In this document: positions 6,449 to 12,752 of the stretch, in pieces
Numbering within the stretch: the first letter of the stretch is position 1
How the letters are laid out: each line of letters opens with the position of its first letter
NCBI GenBank assembly: GCA_041172365.1
Contig: JBEDKD010000169.1
Coordinates: 1 to 12,771, forward strand
Source of the DNA: JBEDKD01 sp041172365
Lineage (GTDB): Bacteria; Cyanobacteriota; Cyanobacteriia; Cyanobacteriales; Microcoleaceae
Direction of reading: 5' to 3'
DNA: 12,771 bases
Position numbers and translations under genes: made by a program
The notes under the pieces: generated by a model
What the model was told of the DNA's origin: nothing
Databases searched by the model: none
The model's input: only the letters and a program-made list of their open reading frames with translations

Positions 6449-6928
6449 ATGAAAATTAAACTGGGTGATTTTGGGCGCGTTCAAGGGAAGATGCTTGGGG
6501 GCGCGATCGGGTTGAGTGTTATCGGCGCTTATCCCTTATTAACGATGGCGGAAAATCCGATAAAAATAGAAAATTTGGCGAATGGATACTATCGCTATAG
6601 AGATAAATTTGAACTGAATAAACCCTTTCGAGAAGTTTTATTTCGCAAAATGGGCGCGTATATTATTGGGAGTGATATGGATGGGAGTAAAAAACAAAGA
6701 TTTTGCTTTAAAGGAGTCGCGTTAGGAAATAAAATTACACAAGTGATTATTGCATATCAAGTCATGTATCCTATCCCCAATCAAAAGCCGCCAAAATCAG
6801 AACCGATCTGGCGTTTTTTTGTGGGTGCGGATATTGATTTTGATCGACTTTATCCATTACAAACACCTCCGGGTATGGAGTTATATCAATGTTTAGAACT
6901 TTTTTCACCTAATCTTAATGATTTTTAG
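6449..6928 (+). CDS. Exported protein of unknown function
   Basis: 159 aa from ATG at 6449; a GTG at 6440 in frame would add MKN and is a possible alternative. No convincing Shine-Dalgarno is seen for either. The N-terminus (MKIKLGDFGRVQGKMLGG) is basic and followed by a hydrophobic stretch ending LLTMA before Glu, a probable signal peptide. The mature part has YYRYRDKFELNKPF, an FCFKGVALGNKITQVIIAY segment and two cysteines. A similar small-secreted-protein pattern (ENLxNGxYxY) is common among uncharacterised cyanobacterial proteins; I do not recognise a named family. A CACAGGCT hairpin follows 35 bp after the stop. Confidence 0.65.
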   Translation: MKIKLGDFGRVQGKMLGGAIGLSVIGAYPLLTMAENPIKIENLANGYYRYRDKFELNKPFREVLFRKMGAYIIGSDMDGSKKQRFCFKGVALGNKITQVIIAYQVMYPIPNQKPPKSEPIWRFFVGADIDFDRLYPLQTPPGMELYQCLELFSPNLNDF

Positions 6929-6962
6929 TTATACTAAGCTATTAAGAAAGTCCTATTAGTAA

Positions 6963-7005
6963 CACAGGCTTCTAGCCTGTGATAAGCAGGATGCTTGTCC
7001 TACCT
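6963..7005. repeat. CACAGGCT hairpin dispersed repeat
   Basis: CACAGGCT-TCT-AGCCTGTG (6963-6981) forms an 8-bp stem with a 3-base loop, then GATAAGCAGGATGCTTGTCC. It is a frequently seen cyanobacterial dispersed sequence and lies where a terminator for the gene at 6449 would be. Confidence 0.6.
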
Positions 7006-7030
7006 AAATTGATTTTATTGATTCTGCCCT

Positions 7031-7067
7031 CTTCCTTCTTCCTTCTTCCTTCTTCCTTCTTCCTTCT
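7031..7067. repeat. CTTCCTT heptamer microsatellite
   Basis: Five tandem CTTCCTT units plus a partial one occupy 7031-7067. The right end lies 2 bases from the stop codon of the HEPN stump, so the array marks the place where the toxin gene was lost. Confidence 0.9.
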
Positions 7068-7068
7068 G

Positions 7069-7095
7069 CTATAAGTCTAATTGCTCCGGTGTCAT
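7069..7095 (-). pseudogene. 5' stump of a HEPN-domain toxin gene
   Basis: The MNT stop codon (TGA, 7094-7092) overlaps an ATG (7095-7093) as ATGA, the usual junction of paired toxin-antitoxin genes. From that ATG the frame reads MTPEQLDL and then TAG (7071-7069). Many HEPN partners of MNT proteins begin MTPEQ followed by a leucine-rich helix, so this is read as the first eight codons of the toxin, truncated by the CTTCCTT repeat. Nothing resembling the HEPN Rx4-6H motif follows. The identification rests on eight residues plus the junction and partner gene. Confidence 0.6.
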
Positions 7096-7418
7096 ATTGG
7101 TATTCCCTCTTTACGAATATTTCTTAACAAAGGACCATTGCGGTAAGTAAACCGCTCTTCATCAATATATAAACAGCTAATTACTTCATCATTTTGTAAT
7201 GATAAATCTGCGACTATTTCTAAGCTTCTATCAATCTCCTCACCCGGATTGACAACTCCTTTAAGAATTACTAATATATCAATATCTGAACCGGGAACGG
7301 CTTCCCCTCGCGCCTGGGAACCGTAAAGCATGATTTTCACTAGGCGATCGCGATAAAGATTTTCCAAGCGCGATCGTAATTCCATCAGAATTATTTGCAG
7401 TTTTTCGTTAAGTTGCAT
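7092..7418 (-). CDS. MNT-type nucleotidyltransferase antitoxin
   Basis: 108 aa from ATG at 7418. A longer frame from 7451 would put its first codons inside the dispersed repeat that begins at 7441, so the inner start is preferred. Residues 33-47 contain G33-S34, ten residues, then D45-I-D47: an exact GSx10DxD nucleotidyltransferase motif, inside LYGSQARGEAVPGSDIDILV. Length and motif fit minimal nucleotidyltransferases. Known: in HEPN-MNT modules the MNT protein neutralises the HEPN ribonuclease, in studied cases by AMPylating it. Here the partner gene survives only as eight codons, so the antitoxin is an orphan in this window. A weak ribosome site precedes the start; a repeat pair lies directly upstream in place of a normal promoter. 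Confidence 0.85.
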   Translation of the reverse strand: MQLNEKLQIILMELRSRLENLYRDRLVKIMLYGSQARGEAVPGSDIDILVILKGVVNPGEEIDRSLEIVADLSLQNDEVISCLYIDEERFTYRNGPLLRNIRKEGIPI

Positions 7419-7440
7419 AATTTGATGACACCAATAAGTC

Positions 7441-7664
7441 TTAAAACCCAAAATTCAACCCGCGCAGGCGGGTTTCGCGCTACGCGCACGCTACGCGTTA
7501 GCGCAGCTTGCGCCTTTCTCGCAAACGTCTGTGTAGCCGCGGTTTTAACCGCTTAAAACCCAAAATTCAACCCGCGCAGGCGGGTTTCGCGCTACGCGCA
7601 CGCTACGCGTTAGCGCAGCTTGCGCCTTTCTCGCAAACGTCTGTGTAGACGCGGTTTTAACCGC
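7441..7664 (+). repeat. Tandem pair of hairpin elements, 112-bp period, 50-bp insert form
   Basis: 7441-7552 and 7553-7664 are two head-to-tail copies identical except for GTAGCCGCGG versus GTAGACGCGG. Each has AACCCGC/GCGGGTT and GCGGTT/AACCGC hairpins. Between GGCGGGTTTC and GTCTGTGTAG they carry 50 bp, beginning like the 24-bp insert at 1764-1850 (GCGCTACGCGCACGCTACGC) and continuing with GTTAGCGCAGCTTGCGCCTT. Confidence 0.9.
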
Positions 7665-7744
7665 CCGGTCAAATTAATTCGGCTTTATCTGTGGTTAAGT
7701 AAAATCAACACAAAAACATACAATTAATTTTGCCTACCTACTTA
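7636..7744 (+). repeat. 109-bp exact direct repeat with 1816-1924
   Basis: Second copy of the sequence described at 1816-1924; identity is complete over the whole 109 bp and stops 26 bp before the ATG at 7771. Confidence 0.95.
7695..7724 (+). promoter_or_regulatory. Candidate promoter inside the 109-bp repeat, upstream of the 281-aa gene
   Basis: TTAAGT (7695-7700), 18-bp spacer, TACAAT (7719-7724). Same base-for-base arrangement as upstream of the gene at 1953. The -35 is weak. Start would fall about 7731, leaving a 40-base leader with AAGGA (7756-7760). Confidence 0.4.
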
Positions 7745-7770
7745 CTCATACTAAAAAGGACCCTGCTACT

Positions 7771-8616
7771 ATGGCTCTTCCTACCAACTCCACACCTCCC
7801 ACCTTTGGTACCCGCCGCTCTCGTTTCACAGCGCCTACCATGCCTGACGTTTCTACCTTAGTCCCTGTAATCTTATTACAGCGGAAAGGTACGTCGGCTG
7901 ATGGCAGCACAGATCCACGCCAGCTTGCCTCTAAGAAAGACGGCACGGTACATCAGGCAGTCCTGATGAATCTCGTAGCGGTTAGTGTCGAAATCGAAGG
8001 CCAGAAGGTATACTTCCCTGACGTTACCGAACAGTTCAAGATGCCGGCCCCCGGCACCCCTGAACTCAAGGAACTATTAGCTAAACCCTCTGGCTTGTTC
8101 GTCGAAGCCCTCTTTAAGCCAGACCTAGATCGTCTTCGTGCTGACCTAGTGGCTGGGCATATCGACATGAACTTCACAGTTCAGGCACTTGATGCTGCCA
8201 TTGCGGAAAACAAGCTGAACTCCATCTTGCCTCCTATGGCAGCCTTGAAGGCTTTAGGCTATGTCACTAAGCAATCATGGACGATTGCCGACGTAATGTT
8301 CGGGCAAAAGACCATTAATGTTCAACTCTTGAGTGAAGATCTAGGTGACGCTTATGCCGACGGCTTTGACAAGTTACGCAAGCGGTTTGGCTTCCCCAAC
8401 GTAGCATTCAAATGCTACATAGACCCAATCCTCACAGTCACCGAGTTGTCCAGTGGATTCTCTTACTCGGTGACTGTTTACTTCATGTGGGCCAATAATG
8501 AGTTGGACCCCGCATTCGCGCTTAGTGGTAAACCGTTCAGCACTCCCTACTCTGTGGGGAAACAAATTGAAAGGAAACAGTTGAGCCCTGTTGCCCCTAC
8601 TAGAAGACCGCTGTAG
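7771..8616 (+). CDS. Unknown 281-aa protein whose C-terminus runs into a CRISPR repeat
   Basis: ATG with a clear ribosome site (AAGGA at 7756-7760, 10 bases upstream). I do not recognise the family. There is no signal peptide, transmembrane helix or obvious catalytic motif; the protein is soluble, with a Thr/Pro-rich N-terminus (MALPTNSTPPTF), a central FEALFKPDLDRLRADLVAG-like helical region (residues about 105-130) and beta-rich C-terminal half (SSGFSYSVTVYFMWANNELD). Base and codon use are visibly richer in G+C than neighbouring genes (GTC, GAC, CTC and CGT codons frequent), suggesting transfer. Residues 258-269 (TPYSVGKQIERK) are encoded by CRISPR repeat 1 and the last dozen by the first spacer. 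It lacks the glycine-rich loops expected of Cas7/Cas5/Cas6 RAMP proteins, so a cas assignment is not supported. Confidence 0.7.
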   Translation: MALPTNSTPPTFGTRRSRFTAPTMPDVSTLVPVILLQRKGTSADGSTDPRQLASKKDGTVHQAVLMNLVAVSVEIEGQKVYFPDVTEQFKMPAPGTPELKELLAKPSGLFVEALFKPDLDRLRADLVAGHIDMNFTVQALDAAIAENKLNSILPPMAALKALGYVTKQSWTIADVMFGQKTINVQLLSEDLGDAYADGFDKLRKRFGFPNVAFKCYIDPILTVTELSSGFSYSVTVYFMWANNELDPAFALSGKPFSTPYSVGKQIERKQLSPVAPTRRPL

Positions 8617-8885
8617 ATAGCTCCCTCTCCCTACTCTGTGGGGAAACAAATTGAATGGAAACACCCCGTGAAGGACCTCTGCGGAGACCTCTAAGAGGGA
8701 TTCTCCCCACTAATAGGGGAAACTAATTGAATGGAAACGCTGGTAAAGCCTATTATCTTTTGGTCTACCTCTGATCTCCCCACTAATAGGGGAAACTAAT
8801 TGAATGGAAACTTCGATATCCGAGCGATGGCTTTGGTTGCCTTTTTGGTCTCGCCACTAATAGGGGAAATTAATTGAATGGAAAC
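8543..8885 (+). CRISPR. CRISPR array, five 36-bp repeats and four spacers, no cas genes
   Basis: Repeats lie at 8543-8578, 8627-8662, 8703-8738, 8776-8811 and 8850-8885; spacers are 48, 40, 37 and 38 bp and unrelated to each other. Repeats 3 and 4 are identical (CTCCCCACTAATAGGGGAAA then CTAATTGAATGGAAAC). Repeats 1 and 2 share a variant (CCTACTCTGTGGGG and CAAATTG), repeat 1 also reading GAAAGG. Repeat 5 has two substitutions, one breaking the stem. TCCCC/GGGGA forms a 5-bp stem, and the ATGGAAAC end would be the crRNA 5' handle, so transcription is rightward. The sequence recalls the repeat of the Synechocystis 6803 pSYSA type III-D CRISPR2 array (from memory). No leader is visible: an open frame covers the upstream side. 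No cas gene is within the window. Confidence 0.9.
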
Positions 8886-8924
8886 ACATACCGCTTACCA
8901 ATTAATTATATCCTTCAGTAGAAA

Positions 8925-9257
8925 ATGAAACGCTATCAAAAGCTACTCCTCTTAGGTCTTACGTTAATTACCCTACTTAGCTCTCAGTTTTTAGTTAGGG
9001 CAGTTAACTGCCCTTCCTATGGTTGTCTTCCTAGAGTCAAGGATGAAACCATCGTTGTGAGGGGTAACACTGTCACAGGTGAGGCGGCTGGAATCCAGTA
9101 CTACAAGAAATTTAGAATTAACTGCCGTACAGGAGAGTATGTGTCTTCTTATGGAGGGAGCAACATCTTTAATGGAAAGGGCAACATCTTTAGGGTCTCT
9201 GCCAAGCAACCAGACGCAGTAATGGCCGCAACCATTGGGATGTCCTGTCCTGAGTAG
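8925..9257 (+). CDS. Small secreted four-cysteine protein
   Basis: 110 aa beginning 40 bp after the last CRISPR repeat. The N-terminus (MKRYQKLLLLGLTLITLLSS) is a classical signal peptide with likely cleavage after RA at residue 26, leaving an 84-residue mature protein starting VNCPSYGC. Cysteines 29, 34, 67 and 108 could make two disulfides. The Gly/Asn-rich stretch around residues 77-90 (GGSNIFNGKGNIFR) contains a short duplication, visible in the DNA as GCAACATCTTTA repeated. No strong ribosome site is seen (CAGTAGAAA just before ATG). No family recognised. Its richer G+C use resembles the 281-aa gene and differs from moeB, so both may have arrived together. Confidence 0.65.
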   Translation: MKRYQKLLLLGLTLITLLSSQFLVRAVNCPSYGCLPRVKDETIVVRGNTVTGEAAGIQYYKKFRINCRTGEYVSSYGGSNIFNGKGNIFRVSAKQPDAVMAATIGMSCPE

Positions 9258-9334
9258 CTTTTACAAGGACATCCAAGTTATGTCTTCTAAGACAACTTAT
9301 TAGACATCTCCAAAAATCAACTTTCACTCAATAC

Positions 9335-9478
9335 AGAGTACGATCGCGGGGTGGGGCGGGTTTATCAATATCTAGGCTGGGTATATTCATTGGTTGGCGA
9401 AAGAGTACGATCGCGGGGTGGGGGCGGGTTTATCAATATCTAGGCTGGGTATATTCATTGGTTGGGGAACCCGCCCCT
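9335..9478. repeat. 67-bp tandem duplication ending in a GGGGCGGGTT hairpin
   Basis: AGAGTACGATCGCGGGGTGG begins a unit at 9335 and again at 9402; the two copies continue identically through TATCAATATCTAGGCTGGG and CATTGGTTGG apart from one extra G in copy 2. GGGGCGGGTT (9421-9430) is complementary to AACCCGCCCC (9469-9478), so copy 2 is closed into a long stem-loop, a usable terminator for the convergent genes at 8925 and 9510. The 252 bp between those genes hold no other feature. Confidence 0.85.
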
Positions 9479-9509
9479 ACTTGTCGTAACTTCAGTGACA
9501 AACAATCAA

Positions 9510-10676
9510 TTAATAAACAGGCACCGAAGCATCGACTTCTTTACTCCAAGCATTAATGCCACCTTTAACATTAATTCCCTCAATACCTGCTTCCTTAAGA
9601 ATTGCCAAAGCCTTCGCCGAACGCCCCCCCATTTTACAATGGGCAATTAAACGATTACCGTTTAATAATTCCTTAACTTTGCTAATACCTTCCCCCCGTT
9701 CAATCTCAGGTAAAGGAACCAAAAAAGAACCCGGAATTTTGGCAATTTCATACTCATTGGGGTTACGGACATCAATCAGGACAAAATCCTTCGAGTCACT
9801 ATCAATTAACGCCTTCAGATCCTGAACCGTCATCTCTTGAATATCCATTTTTTCTTGAGCCTCCTGTGCTTTGTTAATACCGCAGAATTGTTCGTAATCA
9901 ATTAATTTTTCAATAACCGGACGAATAGGATTTAGTCCTAATTTCAACTCACGGAATTTCATATCTAAGGCATTATATAGTAACAAACGACCCCCTAATG
10001 TTTGTCCTTTCCCTAGAATAATTTTAATAGTTTCCGTGGCTTGAATACAGCCAATTACACCCGGTAAAATCCCTAAAACACCACCTTCCGCACAAGACGG
10101 AAGCATCCCTGGTGGGGGGGGTTCTGGATATAAATCCCGGTAATTGGGACCCCCTTGATAATTAAAGACACTTGCTTGGCCTTCAAAGCGAAAAATAGCC
10201 CCGTAAACATTAGGTTTATTTAACAATACACAAGCATCATTTACCAGATAACGAGTGGGGAAATTATCCGTACCATCCACCACTAAATCATAGGGTTTGA
10301 TAATATCAAGTGCATTGGCCGAAGTCAAACGAGTTTCATAGAGATCAACTTGACAATAGGGATTAATTTCTAAGATGCGATTTTTCGCCGATTCAATCTT
10401 AGGTTTCCCTACCCAAGATGTACCATGAATAACCTGACGTTGCAGATTAGAATGATCGACAATATCAAAATCGACTATGCCAATTTGACCAATTCCTGCT
10501 GCCCCCAGATACAATAATAGAGGAGAACCTAGTCCACCAGTCCCAATACATAGGACTTTGGCGGCTTTGAGACGCTTTTGCCCTTCTAATCCTACTTCTG
10601 GTAGAATCAGATGGCGCGAGTAGCGCTCATATTCCTCTGGTTTTAACTGGATTTCTTCCAGATTGGGATTTAACAT
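9510..10676 (-). CDS. moeB: ThiF/MoeB adenylyltransferase fused to rhodanese (MoeZ type)
   Basis: 388 aa with two domains. Residues 1-255 are the E1-like/ThiF adenylation domain: GTGGLGS (45-51) binds ATP, IVDFDIVDHSNLQRQ (67-81) carries the conserved Asp and Asn/Arg residues, and PSCAEGGVLGILPGVIG (193-209) contains Cys195. Residues about 280-388 are a rhodanese domain with IDVRNPNEYE and HCKMGGRS; Cys347 is the persulfide-forming residue. Known: this fusion activates the C-terminal Gly-Gly of MoaD/ThiS-like carriers with ATP and transfers sulfur for molybdopterin, thiamin or thiolation pathways in the cytoplasm. The paired CxxC zinc ligands of E. coli MoeB are absent (PNYRDLY in their place), as in MoeZR-type proteins. 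Length is typical and the gene looks intact. Confidence 0.92.
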   Translation of the reverse strand: MLNPNLEEIQLKPEEYERYSRHLILPEVGLEGQKRLKAAKVLCIGTGGLGSPLLLYLGAAGIGQIGIVDFDIVDHSNLQRQVIHGTSWVGKPKIESAKNRILEINPYCQVDLYETRLTSANALDIIKPYDLVVDGTDNFPTRYLVNDACVLLNKPNVYGAIFRFEGQASVFNYQGGPNYRDLYPEPPPPGMLPSCAEGGVLGILPGVIGCIQATETIKIILGKGQTLGGRLLLYNALDMKFRELKLGLNPIRPVIEKLIDYEQFCGINKAQEAQEKMDIQEMTVQDLKALIDSDSKDFVLIDVRNPNEYEIAKIPGSFLVPLPEIERGEGISKVKELLNGNRLIAHCKMGGRSAKALAILKEAGIEGINVKGGINAWSKEVDASVPVY

Positions 10677-10684
10677 GAGAGTCT

Positions 10685-10820
10685 ATTGGTGATCGGGGAT
10701 TGGTGATCGGGGATTGGTGATCGGGGATTGGTGATAAGGGATTGGTGATGATGAAATTTTTGTTGTCCCCAGTCCCCAGTCCCTAGTCCCTAGTCCCTAG
10801 TCCCCAGTCCCCAGTCCCCT
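10685..10820. repeat. 14-bp and 7-bp tandem repeats upstream of moeB
   Basis: ATTGGTGATCGGGG repeats three times from 10685, then ATTGGTGATAAGGG and a partial copy to 10753. After 11 bp, eight heptamers GTCCCCA/GTCCCTA run from 10765 to 10820. GGGGATTGG and CCAGTCCCC are near complements, so the two arrays can pair imperfectly. The 231 bp between moeB and the transposase remnant contain these, the palindrome AGAAACCGGGTTTCT (10881-10895), and nothing else recognised. The moeB promoter must lie in or next to the repeats. Confidence 0.85.
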
Positions 10821-10907
10821 GATATTACTCAAATCAATATCATACATCAATGAGGTATTGTGGATGATAAAATTTGAGCAAGAAACCGGGTTTCTGCCTA
10901 AGTGTGA

Positions 10908-11345
10908 TTAATGAGGAGATAATGTGGTTTTGAGTCGATATCTCACTGTGGCATAAATAGATTTATAGGAAGCCTGAATATGATACTCTTGATAGATCCA
11001 TTCTTGAATTTCATTATAACTTTTAAACCCCTTATTGGGATCTTTGAGACGCTGTTCTAAACTGGCACAAATTTGAGGAGTTATTGTCGGTTTGCGCCCG
11101 CCACTATGATTAATTTTCAATAAACCTTTTAACCCTTGAGTGCGATATTTCTTTAACCATCTTTGCAGAGTAATTCGATTTACTCCTATGGTGACGGCTA
11201 AATCTTTGACTGTGGTGATTTTAGCGAGTTTAAATAGATATAAGGCTTGGATTTTCTGAAAGCTACTCGCGGTAGTTTGCTCGTTTAATAAGCTTTTTAA
11301 TTCTTCAATGGTTTCTGTTATCTGTAATTTACAAATTCCTGACAT
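10908..11345 (-). pseudogene. N-terminal HTH part of an IS630-like transposase
   Basis: 145 aa. Residues about 45-66 (TVKDLAVTIGVNRITLQRWL) form a helix-turn-helix, followed by KKYRTQGLKGL, GGRKP, and a winged-helix segment (FKSYNEIQEWIYQEYHIQ, then SYKSIYATVRYRLK). This is the DNA-binding half of IS630-family transposases as found in many cyanobacteria. The DDE catalytic half is not present: after TTLSPH comes TAA, the AGAAACCCGGTTTCT palindrome and tandem repeats. No terminal inverted repeats or TA duplication could be identified. It may be a transposase remnant or a first ORF whose second half was deleted. It sits between moeB and ureG, in the same direction, with a 29-bp gap to ureG's stop. 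Domestication as a DNA-binding protein is possible but not indicated. Confidence 0.7.
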
Positions 11346-11374
11346 TTGAGTTACCTTCCTCTGAGATTTTAAGG

Positions 11375-11974
11375 TTAAACTATATTTTTTTTGATAAAGT
11401 TAATGATGAGTTCTAATCCTTCTTGTGTTTTTAAATTGCTAAAAACAAAGGGTTTAGTACCTCGCATTTTTTTTGTATCATTTTCCATGACTCCTAAATC
11501 GGCACCGACATAGGGAGCTAAATCGGTTTTGTTGATCACTAATAAATCTGATTTTGTGATGCCTGGACCGCATTTTCGGGGGATTTTATCCCCGGCTGCG
11601 ACATCTATTACATAAATAGTTAAATCAACTAATTCGGGGCTAAATGTCGCGGCTAAATTATCTCCGCCACTTTCGACAAAGACTAATTCTAGTTGATGGT
11701 TAAATTGGTTTTCTAATTGTTCGATCGCGACTAAATTAATAGACGCGTCTTCTCGAATCGCGGTATGGGGACATCCTCCAGTTTCGACACCTAAGATCCG
11801 ATCGCGCTCTAAGGCTTGACTTCTGACTAAAAATTGGGCATCTTCTTGAGTATAAATATCATTAGTAACAACGGCAAGTTGATATTCCTCTCGTAAAGCC
11901 TTACATAATGAATCGACTAATGCTGTTTTTCCCGAACCCACGGGGCCGGCTATTCCTACCCGAAATGCACTCAT
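11375..11974 (-). CDS. ureG: Urease accessory GTPase UreG
   Basis: 199 aa from ATG at 11974 (MSAFRVGIAGPVGSGKTALV), the usual UreG start; a TTG at 12040 would add 22 residues unlike the family. GPVGSGKT (10-17) is the P-loop, GGCPHTAIRED (66-75) carries the nickel-binding Cys68-Pro-His70, ESGGDN (101-106) and NKTDLA (148-153) are GTPase motifs. Known: UreG hydrolyses GTP and hands nickel to the urease active site with UreF, UreH/D and UreE. At residue 135 the usual IPRKGGPGI reads IPRKCGPGI, a Gly-to-Cys change by one base (TGC); it may be a strain variant or sequencing error. It follows ureF in the same direction with an 88-bp gap to this ATG, or 22 bp if the TTG is used. No clear ribosome site is visible at either start. 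Confidence 0.95.
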   Translation of the reverse strand: MSAFRVGIAGPVGSGKTALVDSLCKALREEYQLAVVTNDIYTQEDAQFLVRSQALERDRILGVETGGCPHTAIREDASINLVAIEQLENQFNHQLELVFVESGGDNLAATFSPELVDLTIYVIDVAAGDKIPRKCGPGITKSDLLVINKTDLAPYVGADLGVMENDTKKMRGTKPFVFSNLKTQEGLELIINFIKKNIV

Positions 11975-12062
11975 GTGTTTTAGCTGTAGTTTAGTCAATA
12001 AATTTGGGATGGAAAAATAGGTAATTTTTCGGATTGACAAAAGTATTACCTAATAATATAGA

Positions 12063-12752
12063 TTAACTACGAAACAGTCGGCTATATTGGGTTTCGTGAG
12101 CCATACTCGCGAGGCTAAGTCCCCAATTACAACTGTTAAGTTGATCATCCTCTAATCCTAAAACTTCTTGAGCACAATTGTGAAGGGGTAATGATAAATC
12201 TAGTAACATTTGTTGGCCTGCGGTTTGCCCCAAGGGGATAAGTTTAACTCCAGCATTGACAAGATTACTCGCCCAACTGTATAAATATCCTAAAATAGCA
12301 GATTCCGGGTCTATTTGCCAGTATGTCGCGGCGATGCCAAACGCGATCGCGTAATTACAGGGACTTCCACAAGCGTTGAGGGTATCAGAGAGGCTCAGGG
12401 AGACATTCTCAGAAAAGCGCGATCGAGTATCCTGTAACAATTTGACTAACATTCGTCCCATTTGCCAACTTTGTTGACGTAATTCGTCACTTTCTCTAGT
12501 AGCACTCGCCCATCCATTCCAATAATTTAACGCGGTGAAATCTCCTAATCGAGCCGCGTTATAAGCACGAAGCATAAGAGCGGTTTCGATACGGATAGAT
12601 CCCCATCGTAAGCCATCTTCTAACCATTGTCTTAAACTGATATTGTTATTAATAATACCTTGTTCTACCAGTATTTCTAAACCTTCTGAATAACAATAGG
12701 CTCCCACCGGTAAGGTGGAGCTGGCTAATTGTAGTAATGACAAAATCGACAT
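12063..12752 (-). CDS. ureF: Urease accessory protein UreF
   Basis: 229 aa, the normal UreF size. The N-terminus (LLQLASSTLPVGAYCYSEGL) is the conserved UreF LPVGAxxYSxGLE signature, followed by the all-helical core with SDELRQQSWQMGRML and IAFGIAATYWQID; the C-terminal tail ends AHETQYSRLFRS, the part that contacts UreG/UreH in known complexes. Known: UreF works as scaffold and GTPase regulator for UreG during nickel insertion into urease. The ATG at 12752 is 19 bases from the window edge, so its upstream neighbour is unseen. The edge shows GGGGATTGG, resembling the tandem repeat at 10685-10753. Confidence 0.95.
   Translation of the reverse strand: MSILSLLQLASSTLPVGAYCYSEGLEILVEQGIINNNISLRQWLEDGLRWGSIRIETALMLRAYNAARLGDFTALNYWNGWASATRESDELRQQSWQMGRMLVKLLQDTRSRFSENVSLSLSDTLNACGSPCNYAIAFGIAATYWQIDPESAILGYLYSWASNLVNAGVKLIPLGQTAGQQMLLDLSLPLHNCAQEVLGLEDDQLNSCNWGLSLASMAHETQYSRLFRS

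Noticed and set aside
7771..8616. 281-aa protein as a Cas protein because of the adjacent array
   Set aside because: No RAMP glycine-rich loop, HD, Cas1/Cas2 or other Cas signature could be seen.
11975..12040. TTG start adding 22 residues to UreG
   Set aside because: The extra residues do not look like UreG; the family begins at MSAFRVG, matching the inner ATG.
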